Shown here one piece after another: positions 1-7,431 of a stretch of DNA of 15,360 nt (positions are counted from its first letter, which is position 1; each line of letters opens with the position of its first letter). Source of the stretch: Bacteroidia bacterium (GTDB lineage: Bacteria > Planctomycetota > Phycisphaerae > Phycisphaerales > SM1A02); the NCBI GenBank assembly GCA_030054235.1, contig JASGCG010000009.1, positions 1-15,360 of the forward strand, read 5' to 3'. The notes beneath the pieces were generated by a model. That model worked only from the letters and a program-made list of their open reading frames with translations, made no database searches and had not been told where the DNA came from. The translations under genes and the position numbers were made by a program.

Positions 1-708
1 CGTGACTACTTCACGGCGCGATACAGCCCGGACAACACCGTGCTCGCCCTCGCGGGCAAGGTCGACCTTGACGCCGCGATCCGGACTGCCGAGGCCGAGC
101 TGGGGATGATCCCGGCGCAATCACCACGCAACGACCGGGTGGCGTCCACCCATCAACGCCTTGAGTTCACGATCGACAGCGCCAAGGCCACGCGCCACTA
201 CCTGCTTGGATTGGCTCCCGGTCCATCCGCACGTGACGAAGACCGCTACGCGTGCATGGTGCTCTGCCAGATCCTCAGCGACTCCGACAGCGGCCGGCTG
301 CATTGGGCCCTGGTCGAGCCAGGCCTTGCCGACAGCGCCGATGTCTCGCTGGACATGCACGACGACTGTGGTGACGTGCTGATCAGCGCGACCTGCGATC
401 CTGAGGACGCAGAGGAGGTCGAATCGATCCTGCTCCGCGAGCTCAACCAGGTCGCCGAAGGCGTGCGTGACGATGAACTCGCCTCGGTGCGCGCCAAGGT
501 CGCCACCATGGTCACGCTGGCCGGCGAGCGTCCATCAGGCCGCATGCGACGGCTCGGTGGCAATTGGGCCCATGGCCTGCCGTACCGGTCGCTCGCCGAG
601 GAACTCCGTCACATCGAGTCCGTCACAGCAAGCGATGCCAAGCGGGTCGCCCAGCGGTTCCCGTTGGCACCATGGGTGATCGGTCGCACGCACCCCGCAT
701 CGGCGTGA
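1..708 (+). CDS. M16 family peptidase-like protein, C-terminal part (5' end outside window)
   Basis: The frame is open from base 1, so the start lies left of the window; 235 residues are visible. It opens with RDYFTARYSPDNTVLALAGK, which matches the linker and second-half start typical of M16 (pitrilysin/processing-peptidase) proteins, where a Y-x-P-x-N block precedes a strand ending in G. The rest has the usual order of an M16 C-terminal domain, including ARDEDRYACMVLCQIL. The Arg/Tyr pair expected in the R-x6-Y block after that helix is not present (VEPGLADSADV instead). In two-subunit M16B enzymes such a subunit is normally the one carrying HxxEH, but that region is not visible here. The stop lies 4 bp from the convergent PilZ gene. 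The M16 relative at 10639 shares the ARDEDR helix, so the two are probable paralogues. Confidence 0.85.
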   Translation, partial: RDYFTARYSPDNTVLALAGKVDLDAAIRTAEAELGMIPAQSPRNDRVASTHQRLEFTIDSAKATRHYLLGLAPGPSARDEDRYACMVLCQILSDSDSGRLHWALVEPGLADSADVSLDMHDDCGDVLISATCDPEDAEEVESILLRELNQVAEGVRDDELASVRAKVATMVTLAGERPSGRMRRLGGNWAHGLPYRSLAEELRHIESVTASDAKRVAQRFPLAPWVIGRTHPASA

Positions 709-712
709 CATC

Positions 713-1057
713 TCAGAACAACCTGATGCCGGCCTCGAAGTGATCGATGCGACCTTCGCGGTCGTAGCACGCTCGGCTCCAGGCCACCATGGCAGGTCGA
801 TCGATGGTCGGTGTGTCCGGCAGGCTCAACCGAACACGGCCAGTCATTCCCTCCAGCAGCGCACAGCTGCTGCGGATGCGCATGCCGCCTTCGGAGATGT
901 CCAAGGTCTCGTAGCGCACTTGCTTGTTCGGATCGTGGTGCCAACGCACCAAGACATCGGTCACGATCGCCATGCGACCGCGGTCACGGCGATCCTCGGC
1001 CAAGGCCTGCGCCATGGCCTTGCGGAGACTTCGAAGGTCGTCGAAATGTTCAGGCAT
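713..1057 (-). CDS. PilZ domain protein, probable cyclic-di-GMP receptor
   Basis: This 114-residue protein is essentially one PilZ domain. Both c-di-GMP-binding signatures are visible: RxxxR at residues 24-28 (RDRGR) and DxSxxG at 53-58 (DISEGG), followed by the alternating strands of the barrel. PilZ proteins bind c-di-GMP and pass the signal to motility, adhesion or polysaccharide machinery; the partner here is unknown. I chose the ATG at 1057 because a strong ribosome site (GGAGG at 1066-1070, 8 nt away) precedes it. A GTG at 1081 would add 8 residues, but it lies beyond that site. The gene stands alone, converging on the M16 gene, with 160 bp between it and the end of lipA. Confidence 0.88.
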   Translation of the reverse strand: MPEHFDDLRSLRKAMAQALAEDRRDRGRMAIVTDVLVRWHHDPNKQVRYETLDISEGGMRIRSSCALLEGMTGRVRLSLPDTPTIDRPAMVAWSRACYDREGRIDHFEAGIRLF

Positions 1058-1065
1058 GTTCTCTC

Positions 1066-1089
1066 CCTCCGCGCGAACCACGCGCGCGG
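1066..1089 (-). promoter_or_regulatory. 5' leader inverted repeat overlapping the PilZ ribosome binding site
   Basis: CCGCGCG (1069-1075) and CGCGCGG (1083-1089) form a perfect 7-bp, all-G/C inverted repeat with a 7-nt loop. Its 3' arm on the minus strand ends in the first two bases of the GGAGG Shine-Dalgarno at 1066-1070. Folding in the mRNA could partly mask the ribosome site. Whether it does so is inference; a simple GC-rich coincidence is possible. Confidence 0.4.
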
Positions 1090-1217
1090 TCCCACCAACC
1101 CAGGCGAAAGATGGGTTTCAGGGTGTCACCACACAAACACGGAGTGATGATTCAGGATCAGTCGGACACTTCAGTCAGGCACAGCCGACATGCTTCACTG
1201 GCATCCACGACTGACGC

Positions 1218-2228
1218 TCAATGACGCGGCTTGCTCAGGAGCGCAGCCTGTTCATCCGCTCGATAACTGCTCCGCACGAGCGGGCCACTTTCGCAGACCC
1301 TGAAGCCCCGGGCCAACGCTTGCTCCTTGAACATGCGGAAGCTGTCGGGATGCACCCATCGATCGATCGGCAGGTGGTTGCGCGTGGGCTGCAAGTACTG
1401 GCCGATCGTGAGCACATCGCACTCGCACGCTGCGCGGATGTCATCCATCAGCTCGAGCACCTCATCGTCTCGCTCGCCGATGCCCACCATACAGCCGGTC
1501 TTGGTCACCAGCCCGCTGGCCTTCATCTGGCGCAGCACAGCGAGGCTCCGCTCGTACTTTGCCTGCGGTCGCACGGCGGGGTGCATGCGGTGCACCGTCT
1601 CCATGTTGTGGCTGATGATCTCAGGCCGCGCGTCGCAGACCACCTGGATCGCCTTCTCATCCCCGAGGAAATCACCAACGAGCACCTCGACGCTCATGCC
1701 TGGGCACGCCTCGTGCACACGCTCGATGGTCTCGGCCCAGATCGCTGCGCCGCCATCAGGGAGCTCGTCGCGGTTGACGCTGGTGATGACCACGTGCTTC
1801 AGTCCCATGAGCGCCAAGCTCGCTGCCACGCGGCGTGGTTCGTCGGCATCGAACACCGGCGGCTTGCCGGTCTTGACGTTGCAGAAGCCGCAGCTCCGGG
1901 TGCACGTGTCCCCCAGGATCATGATCGTGGCGCTGCCACGGCTCCAGCACTCGCCCATGTTGGGGCAGCTTGCCTCCTGGCAGACCGTGTGCAGCCGATG
2001 CTCATCAATGATGGCCTTGAGTCGGTCGTAGCCCTCACCACCGGGAACCTTGGCCCGAAGCCAATCCGGCTTCTTGCCGATCACGCGTTGCTGCACGCCA
2101 TCCTGCAGGATCTGATTGGTCAGGCTGAACGCTGACGGTCCGACGCTGCGGACCGTGTCGCCACCAAGGGGCCGAGGGTGACGGGCCAGCGTGCGGGCAA
2201 TCCCGGGATTGATCGGGGTCTCATCCAT
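1218..2228 (-). CDS. lipA: Lipoyl synthase (radical SAM)
   Basis: LipA inserts two sulfur atoms into octanoyl groups on lipoyl domains (pyruvate and 2-oxoglutarate dehydrogenases, GcvH). The 336-residue product has both iron-sulfur motifs of the family: auxiliary cluster cysteines C83, C88 and C94 (CQEASCPNMGEC) and radical-SAM cysteines C109, C113 and C116 (CTRSCGFC). The C-terminal RSSYRAD block supplies the serine ligand known from LipA structures. The KPDWL block near residue 53 is also typical. The 50-residue N-terminal extension is longer than in many homologues and has no clear Shine-Dalgarno, so the start is the least certain part. It is the last gene of the lemA-led operon, 41 bp after the lipoprotein gene. 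No lipB is in view. Confidence 0.97.
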   Translation of the reverse strand: MDETPINPGIARTLARHPRPLGGDTVRSVGPSAFSLTNQILQDGVQQRVIGKKPDWLRAKVPGGEGYDRLKAIIDEHRLHTVCQEASCPNMGECWSRGSATIMILGDTCTRSCGFCNVKTGKPPVFDADEPRRVAASLALMGLKHVVITSVNRDELPDGGAAIWAETIERVHEACPGMSVEVLVGDFLGDEKAIQVVCDARPEIISHNMETVHRMHPAVRPQAKYERSLAVLRQMKASGLVTKTGCMVGIGERDDEVLELMDDIRAACECDVLTIGQYLQPTRNHLPIDRWVHPDSFRMFKEQALARGFRVCESGPLVRSSYRADEQAALLSKPRH

Positions 2229-2269
2229 GGTGGACCGATCAGTCTAGGCCGACCGGTCGGCTGGTGGAA

Positions 2270-2683
2270 TCACCCCGCAGTCGGCAGCACACGGGCGCCA
2301 CGAAGCGTCACCTCGGCATCCGTGCGCCGCCATGCTCCTTGGCGCTCCACCAAGGGGCGCAGCACCAAGCCATCGGCGGTCGGCGCGACCTCGAACCTGG
2401 TGGTCTGCTCCACGCCTTTGACCTCAAGCATCCCATCGACCATGGCCCAGGTGCCACGGCGAAGCTTGCCTTCGCGCGTGATGCGGATGCGACCATCCGC
2501 CGAGAAGAGCACGGCCTCAGCCTTGAAGAACGCAGATCCACCATCAACGACCGTCCACGGACCAGGCAGTTGCTTGGTGATGGCGGTGGTGACCACCGGA
2601 GTCGGTTCTGGAACCGTGGCGCATGATGCCGTCCACACCATCAGCACGACGGGCACCAGAACTTGGAGGATGGATCGCATCAT
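2270..2683 (-). CDS. Small putative lipoprotein, function unknown
   Basis: The 137-residue product begins with a short basic start (MMRS), a hydrophobic stretch (residues 5-17) and WTASC at 17-21, so C21 is a plausible lipidated cysteine. The -3 residue is Thr rather than the usual Leu, so the lipobox is imperfect. A Pro-rich spacer follows. The remaining ~100 residues are short alternating strands (GPWTVVDGG, AEAVLFSADGRIRI, GTWAMVDG), which suggests a small beta-barrel or lipocalin-like fold; I recognise no family. Its ATG overlaps the pcp stop as ATGA, so it is probably translated by coupling to pcp. It would sit on the periplasmic face of a membrane. Confidence 0.78.
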   Translation of the reverse strand: MMRSILQVLVPVVLMVWTASCATVPEPTPVVTTAITKQLPGPWTVVDGGSAFFKAEAVLFSADGRIRITREGKLRRGTWAMVDGMLEVKGVEQTTRFEVAPTADGLVLRPLVERQGAWRRTDAEVTLRGARVLPTAG

Positions 2684-3303
2684 GCCTGCGCGAGTCTAGG
2701 ACCTTCATGGAGCCGGCTCAACATGGCTTCAACGGCCCGCGCCATGACCACAGCATCCATGCTTGGCCCGCCTCGAACGGCAGCCTGCTCAGGCAACTGC
2801 GGCACATGCACGAATCCTGCCAGCGTGGAACGGCGCACAGCATGCATCGCATGGAGCGTTCGGTACATCGTCTCGTTGCACAGGAACGTGCCAGCGCTGA
2901 GGCTCAAGGCAGCCGGCACGTCGATCATGAGCGAAGCGGAGACCAGTTCACGCACTGGCAGCGTGGCGAAGTACGCGGCCGGTCCACCATCGATGACCGG
3001 GGCATCACGAAGCATCGATCCGGTGTTGTCCGCCACACCGCTGTCGCGCAGGTTCACGGCCACGCGCTCAACCATGATCGCGGTCGCCTTGGCTGATTCA
3101 CCAAGATGCACGACGGCATCCCACGGCTCATCCAGCATCGGTTGGAGTGCCGCCCACGCACTGCCCGCGCTGACACCCGTCACCACAGGCAGCACAGCCG
3201 TGTGGATCCACGGCATGGACTCACGGATCGATCGGACGATCTCGATGGTCGGATTGCGGTCACTGCCCCCAAAGGGCTCGAACGCCGTGAGCAGGATCCT
3301 CAT
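2680..3303 (-). CDS. pcp: Pyrrolidone-carboxylate peptidase (pyroglutamyl peptidase I, C15)
   Basis: This cytosolic cysteine peptidase removes N-terminal pyroglutamate from peptides. The 207-residue length is normal for family C15. The N-terminal block LLTAFEPFGG (residues 4-13) is the family signature. All three catalytic residues are present in their usual surroundings: E79 in ERVAVN, C142 in SAGTFLCNE and H166 in GFVHVP. The spacing matches the E81/C144/H168 triad of the Bacillus amyloliquefaciens enzyme with a constant shift of two. The usual GR before the catalytic Glu loop is replaced (GESAKAT), a modest divergence near the substrate pocket. It overlaps both neighbours by ATGA and is therefore embedded between a protease and a lipoprotein gene in one operon. 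Confidence 0.93.
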   Translation of the reverse strand: MRILLTAFEPFGGSDRNPTIEIVRSIRESMPWIHTAVLPVVTGVSAGSAWAALQPMLDEPWDAVVHLGESAKATAIMVERVAVNLRDSGVADNTGSMLRDAPVIDGGPAAYFATLPVRELVSASLMIDVPAALSLSAGTFLCNETMYRTLHAMHAVRRSTLAGFVHVPQLPEQAAVRGGPSMDAVVMARAVEAMLSRLHEGPRLAQA

Positions 3304-5228
3304 GCCGCGCTCAATCCGAGTCGTGGCATGGGACAGCCAAGCGAGTCACAGATCGCACGCACGAGCTCGATCTCCTGGTCCGTGACGCGTTGATCGTTCG
3401 TGATGCACTCCAGGCATGCGGACACCAGCAGGCGTCGATCCATGAAGCGCATGGCGGAACCGATGCGGCCAATGGCCGTGGCGAAGGCCTCGAGGCTCGG
3501 TCGACCTTGCGGAACGCCGGGCTTCATCCGAACCAGGACGATCGAGGCATTGAAGGCCCGCTCCGCACGTTCATCGGAGCCCGTGCTGGCAGCGAGGGTC
3601 CAGAGCACCGCGCGGATCTCGGTCTCGAGTTCACGGGCACGAAGTCGCGGTTCGCCGATCGGCCGCGTGGACCACTGTGATTCCACATGGCACCGGAGCG
3701 CGTTGATGATCGTCCACTCCTCGAGGCAGACCGAGCCATCGGCGCGGACGATCTGCTCCCAGGCTTGCCGCATCGCGCGGTAGGGTCCTGGTCCCACCTG
3801 GATCAACGTTGGGCACGCAAGGTCGAAGAGCTCCCAGCGCGCACGCGCCTCAAGCGCTAGGATCGAGGGAGCAAGGACCACGACCTGCCTGGCCCACGCA
3901 GCCTGCACGCCTGCCACCATGGCGAGCTGGCGCTCGCGCAAGGCAGTCTGCTTCGACAGGAGCAGGCACGCGATGATCGCAGGTGCCATCGCTGGATCAT
4001 GTGCGGCATCATCAAGCGAAGGTGCGCCTTCCACAGGCACGGGTGGCGGGGGAGCGATGGATGGCGCTGCCTGGGTCGCGGGCGCGACGGACATCGTGCC
4101 GATCGCACCGACGAGGCCTCGCGCGCCATCCTGCGTGTATCGGTGGAAGCGTTGCGATGGATCGAACGCGGCTGCGCTCGGTGGCGCGCCGGTTCCATCC
4201 ACCACGACAGGCGCATCGGCAGGAAGGCCCTCGATCCGCCGGATCCGCTCGTCGAGCGGCGGGTGCGTCGAGAGCCAGCGTTCCGCGGCATTCGTGAAGA
4301 AGAAGTGATTCATGTCGCGCGCGTGCGACGAATGGATCGGCGCGCGCGAACTTGCCTTGATCTTGCGCAGGGCCCCGGCGATACCGCGTGGATTGCGCGT
4401 GTACTGCACGGCGCTCGCATCGGCCAGGTACTCGCGCTGGCGGCTCATGGCAGCCTGCAGGAGCGTCCCGAAGAGTGAGCCGCCAAACCCCACCACCATC
4501 AGGACCAGGCCAGCGAGGATGATCGCCACCCCGATGCCCGCACCATTGTTCTTTCGGCCACCACCACCCGAGCGCGCGATCGACGGTCCCACGAAACGCA
4601 CCAGGACGTAGCCGATCGTGGCGATCGCCATGATCCCCGCGATCGCCGCGGCTGTCCGGGCGTTGATGCGCATGTCGGCGTGGAAGACATGGCTGAACTC
4701 ATGGGCGATCACGCCCTGCAGCTCATCGCGGTCGAGCTGCTCGATGCACCCTCGCGTCACGCCGAGCGCCGCGTCGGCGTGGGTCGTGCCGGCGGCGAAC
4801 GCATTGATCGAGGCCTCCTCAAGGACGTAGACCGGCGGCACAGGCACGCCGCTGGCCAACGCCATCTCGTCGACCACATTGAGCAACCGTCGCTCGGCCG
4901 GGTCGCTGGTGCGTCGATCGACCAGCCGACCGCCGAGCATCTCGGCCACCGCGCCGCCCCCGCGCGAGAGTTGCCAGAGGCGATGCAGGCTCACGAGCAG
5001 GATCACGAGCGTGGCAAGTCCCGCCACCGCCCAGGCCCATCCGACCTCCGGGCGCATCAGGTCATCGAACGACTCGACCGACGCCGAACCCTTGGCTTTG
5101 ACGAGCGCGATCGCCCCGACCAGCAGCAACAGCGATCCCACCGTGCCCACCACGCCAAGCACGAAGAAGAGTCCGAGCCACCAGGTCGAGCGCCGTGCAC
5201 GCTCCTGATGATCGAAGAAGTCCTTCAT
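3300..5228 (-). CDS. Membrane M48 family zinc metalloprotease with long C-terminal extension
   Basis: This 642-residue membrane protease is related to HtpX/Ste24. Transmembrane segments are visible at about 16-44 and 63-81, with two more hydrophobic stretches near 192-212 and 231-255. The zinc site is intact: HEFSH at 176-180 and the downstream Glu ligand in SRQREYLAD (E266). The family's THPPLDERIRRIEGL block follows at about 321-335. HtpX-type enzymes are about 290 residues, so residues 340-642 are an addition: a Pro-rich linker and an all-helical region. That region ends in ITNDQRVTDQEIELVRAICD, which resembles the acidic helix-loop repeats of TerB-like domains (inference). It overlaps lemA upstream and pcp downstream by ATGA. 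LemA next to an M48 protease is a recurrent bacterial pairing, often linked to membrane protein quality control. Confidence 0.93.
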   Translation of the reverse strand: MKDFFDHQERARRSTWWLGLFFVLGVVGTVGSLLLLVGAIALVKAKGSASVESFDDLMRPEVGWAWAVAGLATLVILLVSLHRLWQLSRGGGAVAEMLGGRLVDRRTSDPAERRLLNVVDEMALASGVPVPPVYVLEEASINAFAAGTTHADAALGVTRGCIEQLDRDELQGVIAHEFSHVFHADMRINARTAAAIAGIMAIATIGYVLVRFVGPSIARSGGGGRKNNGAGIGVAIILAGLVLMVVGFGGSLFGTLLQAAMSRQREYLADASAVQYTRNPRGIAGALRKIKASSRAPIHSSHARDMNHFFFTNAAERWLSTHPPLDERIRRIEGLPADAPVVVDGTGAPPSAAAFDPSQRFHRYTQDGARGLVGAIGTMSVAPATQAAPSIAPPPPVPVEGAPSLDDAAHDPAMAPAIIACLLLSKQTALRERQLAMVAGVQAAWARQVVVLAPSILALEARARWELFDLACPTLIQVGPGPYRAMRQAWEQIVRADGSVCLEEWTIINALRCHVESQWSTRPIGEPRLRARELETEIRAVLWTLAASTGSDERAERAFNASIVLVRMKPGVPQGRPSLEAFATAIGRIGSAMRFMDRRLLVSACLECITNDQRVTDQEIELVRAICDSLGCPMPRLGLSAA

Positions 5229-5881
5229 GGGGCATCACCCAGGTTGACCCGCACGGCGGCACGCTCCTGGTCGGCGGCCTCGAACATCGGCATCGGACGG
5301 AACGCGAAGAGTCCAGCCACCAGGTTGGTGGGGAACATGGCGATCTGCGCATTCAGCGACTGCACGCTGTCGTTGTAGCCCTGCCGCGCGAAGGCGATTC
5401 GATTCTCGGTGTGCACCAGTTCCTCTTGAAGTTGCAGGGCATTCTGGTTGGCCTTCAGGTCGGGATAGCGCTCCATGACGCCGAAGAGCCTGCCAAGCGC
5501 CGCATCGAGCTGTCCACTCGCGGCTGCGAGCGCACCCATCCCGACCACGCCGCCATGCATGGCGCCCGAGGCACCACGCAGCCCGTCGACTGCGGCGGCG
5601 CGAGCACGGATGACCGCTTCGAGCGTCTGCCTTTCGTGCGCCATATACCCCTTGACCGCCTCGACCAGGTTGGGAACGAGGTCGAATCGCCGCTTGAGCT
5701 GCACATCGATCTGGCTGTAGGCGTTCTCGCAGCGCACCCGAAGCCGTGCGAGCCGGTTGTAGGCCATGACCAGCCAGATCACGGGAGCAAGCAGCAGGAT
5801 GAGCACCACTGGCACGACCACGAGCATCGTGGAGACGGCCAGGAGCCCCGGCATGACGGTGAAGAGAGCGACCGAAGTCAT
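5225..5881 (-). CDS. lemA: LemA family membrane protein
   Basis: The 218-residue product has one N-terminal membrane segment (about 12-38) followed by the LemA helical domain. Diagnostic blocks are IDVQLKRRFDLVPNLVEAVK, then GYMAHERQTLEAV, LQEELVHTENRIAFARQGYN and MFPTNLVAGLF near the C terminus. The molecular role of LemA is poorly defined; the N terminus is thought to be short and periplasmic, with a long helical domain. It is the first gene of the operon leading to the M48 protease, pcp, the lipoprotein and lipA. No Shine-Dalgarno precedes the ATG at 5881. Instead a TACAGT box lies 11 nt upstream, so the mRNA leader may be only a few bases. In-frame ATGs a few codons later are alternatives. 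Confidence 0.93.
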   Translation of the reverse strand: MTSVALFTVMPGLLAVSTMLVVVPVVLILLLAPVIWLVMAYNRLARLRVRCENAYSQIDVQLKRRFDLVPNLVEAVKGYMAHERQTLEAVIRARAAAVDGLRGASGAMHGGVVGMGALAAASGQLDAALGRLFGVMERYPDLKANQNALQLQEELVHTENRIAFARQGYNDSVQSLNAQIAMFPTNLVAGLFAFRPMPMFEAADQERAAVRVNLGDAP

Positions 5882-5892
5882 CGTGCCGCGGC

Positions 5893-5898
5893 ACTGTA
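5893..5898 (-). promoter_or_regulatory. Candidate -10 box for the lemA operon
   Basis: TACAGT reads on the minus strand and is followed by exactly 11 nt before the lemA ATG, with no Shine-Dalgarno in between. The same hexamer at the same distance precedes the minus-strand gene that starts at 8677. No recognisable -35 box is present at 16-18 bp. Transcription would start about 5 nt before the ATG. Confidence 0.4.
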
Positions 5899-5909
5899 CT
5901 GCGCCCGGC

Positions 5910-5915
5910 TACGCT
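5910..5915 (+). promoter_or_regulatory. Candidate -10 box for leaderless helicase transcript
   Basis: TACGCT lies 6 nt before the GTG at 5922, within GGCTACGCTCACGCCGTG. That is the spacing expected if the first transcribed base is the start codon. The same layout occurs at 11898-11915 (GGCTATACTCCCGCCATG). No -35 box is visible. The site sits in the 40-bp divergent gap shared with lemA. Confidence 0.42.
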
Positions 5916-5921
5916 CACGCC

Positions 5922-7424
5922 GTGCGCTTTGACGAAACCACCCTGTCGCCGATCCTGGTCCGTGCCCTCCATGCCCAAGGCTTCCACGAAGCCACGCCCG
6001 TCCAGGCGCAATCGATCGAGGCTGCCGCGGCGCGGAAGGGCGTGCTCGCGCTGGCGCCCACCGGCAGCGGCAAGACCTACGCCTACGCGCTCCCGGTGCT
6101 CGATGCGCTCATCACCACGCCACCGCGCCGGCGCCGTGGACAAGGGATCGATCCACGCGAGCGCCTGCGCGCGCTGGTGCTGGTGCCCACGCGTGAACTC
6201 GCCCAGCAGGTCGCCAAGGACCTCCAATTGCTCGTGCGCGGCACGGTGCTTCGGGTGGCGTGCGTCTACGGCAAGAGCGCGATCGGTCCACAGAAGGAAG
6301 CCGTCGCGCAGGGCATCGACGTCCTCATCGGCACGCCTGGCCGTGTGCGTGAACTGCTCGACGACGATGCCGTGACGCTGGCGTACCTCACACACGCGAT
6401 CATCGATGAAGGCGATCGCATGAGCGACATGGGTTTCCTGCCGCAGGTCACACAGATCCTTGAGCGTGCGCCCGGTGACCGCATCACCATGGCGTTCAGC
6501 GCCACGATGCCGCGCACGTTGCGCGACACCGTGCTCGGCCTGCTCGGCACCGACCCCGTCGAGGTCGGCGTCGGTCGCCAGAATGCTCCTGCCACCGAGG
6601 TCGGCCACGATGCCTACCTCATCCAAGATGAGCACAAGGTGGCGATGCTGCTCTGGTGGCTCAAGTACGAGCGACGCAACGGCGTCGCGGTCTTCTGCCG
6701 CACGCGCCGCCGTGTGGGCTGGGTCGAGGGTGCGCTGCGCCGCCACGGCGTTGCGGTCGCGATGCTGCACGGCGACCTGTCGCAGACGCGCCGCAACCAG
6801 GCGCTCGAGGCGTTCGCCTCGGGCTCGGCCAAGGTGCTCGTGGCGACCGACGTCGCCGCGCGTGGCTTGCACGTTCCGGCCATCAAGGCGGTCGTGAACT
6901 ATGACGTGCCGATCATGCTCGAGGACTTCGTGCATCGCGTGGGTCGCGCTGGCCACGGTGGTGGCAAGGCGCAGAGCGTGACCTTCGTCGCCGGGCTCGA
7001 TGCGGATCGATGGAAGCGCATCGGCGACTTCGCCGGCGTGGACATCCCGGCTCGCGCCGCCCCGGACCTCTCGGAGTTCGGTGTCGTGAACAAGGGGCGT
7101 CGAGCCACACCGGCGCCCACGGCACCGGCGCGAGCGGGTGGGTCGTCCAAGCCAACGCGCGAGGCACGTCGTCCGGCGGCAGCGCAGCGCACGAAGGATG
7201 CACCTGAACGGCCAGCCACCGAACCTCGGTCTCCTGGCGAGCGCGCGGATCGACCCACCTGGAGCGGCAAGGGCCCGCGCGGTCCGCAGAAGCCCCGTCG
7301 CGCCGGCAAGGCCGATCGCCTGTCACGCTTGGCCAGCAGCAAGAAGCTGCGCGGCCTGATGCGCAAGCAGCCCCTGACGCCTGACCAGAAGCCTGGTGGT
7401 GGTGTGCGCAAGCCGAAGGCGTGA
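5922..7424 (+). CDS. DEAD-box family RNA helicase, divergent (DEGD motif), with basic tail
   Basis: The 500-residue protein has the full two-domain helicase core. Visible blocks are the Q-motif region (GFHEATPVQAQSI, 20-32), motif I APTGSGKT (45-52), Ia PTRELAQQV, Ib GTPGR (137-141), motif II DEGD (162-165), III SAT (193-195), IV VFCR, V VATDVAARGLHVP and VI HRVGRAGH (338-345). Departures from consensus are DEGD for DEAD, RGLHVP for RGLDVP, GK for GG after motif Ia and the final Arg of motif VI replaced by His. Residues 390-500 form a Lys/Arg/Pro/Ala-rich disordered tail, common in helicases that bind structured RNA. The frame stays open upstream to 5766, but that part lies over lemA; GTG 5922 places the Q motif at the usual distance. 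An ATP-dependent RNA-unwinding role in ribosome assembly or mRNA turnover is likely but not specific. Confidence 0.93.
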   Translation: MRFDETTLSPILVRALHAQGFHEATPVQAQSIEAAAARKGVLALAPTGSGKTYAYALPVLDALITTPPRRRRGQGIDPRERLRALVLVPTRELAQQVAKDLQLLVRGTVLRVACVYGKSAIGPQKEAVAQGIDVLIGTPGRVRELLDDDAVTLAYLTHAIIDEGDRMSDMGFLPQVTQILERAPGDRITMAFSATMPRTLRDTVLGLLGTDPVEVGVGRQNAPATEVGHDAYLIQDEHKVAMLLWWLKYERRNGVAVFCRTRRRVGWVEGALRRHGVAVAMLHGDLSQTRRNQALEAFASGSAKVLVATDVAARGLHVPAIKAVVNYDVPIMLEDFVHRVGRAGHGGGKAQSVTFVAGLDADRWKRIGDFAGVDIPARAAPDLSEFGVVNKGRRATPAPTAPARAGGSSKPTREARRPAAAQRTKDAPERPATEPRSPGERADRPTWSGKGPRGPQKPRRAGKADRLSRLASSKKLRGLMRKQPLTPDQKPGGGVRKPKA

Positions 7425-7431
7425 GCCCGCC

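Noticed and set aside
1221..2135. 304-codon plus-strand frame opposite lipA
   Set aside because: lipA on the other strand has all cluster cysteines; this frame is a compositional shadow.
5766..5921. N-terminal extension of the helicase
   Set aside because: It would lie entirely on lemA and places 50 unrelated residues before the Q motif; GTG 5922 fits the family.
5235..6956. Very long minus-strand open frame (573 codons) over lemA and the helicase gene
   Set aside because: It is antisense to two well-recognised genes; its product is His/Arg/Ala-rich without motifs, as expected for a shadow frame in GC-rich DNA.
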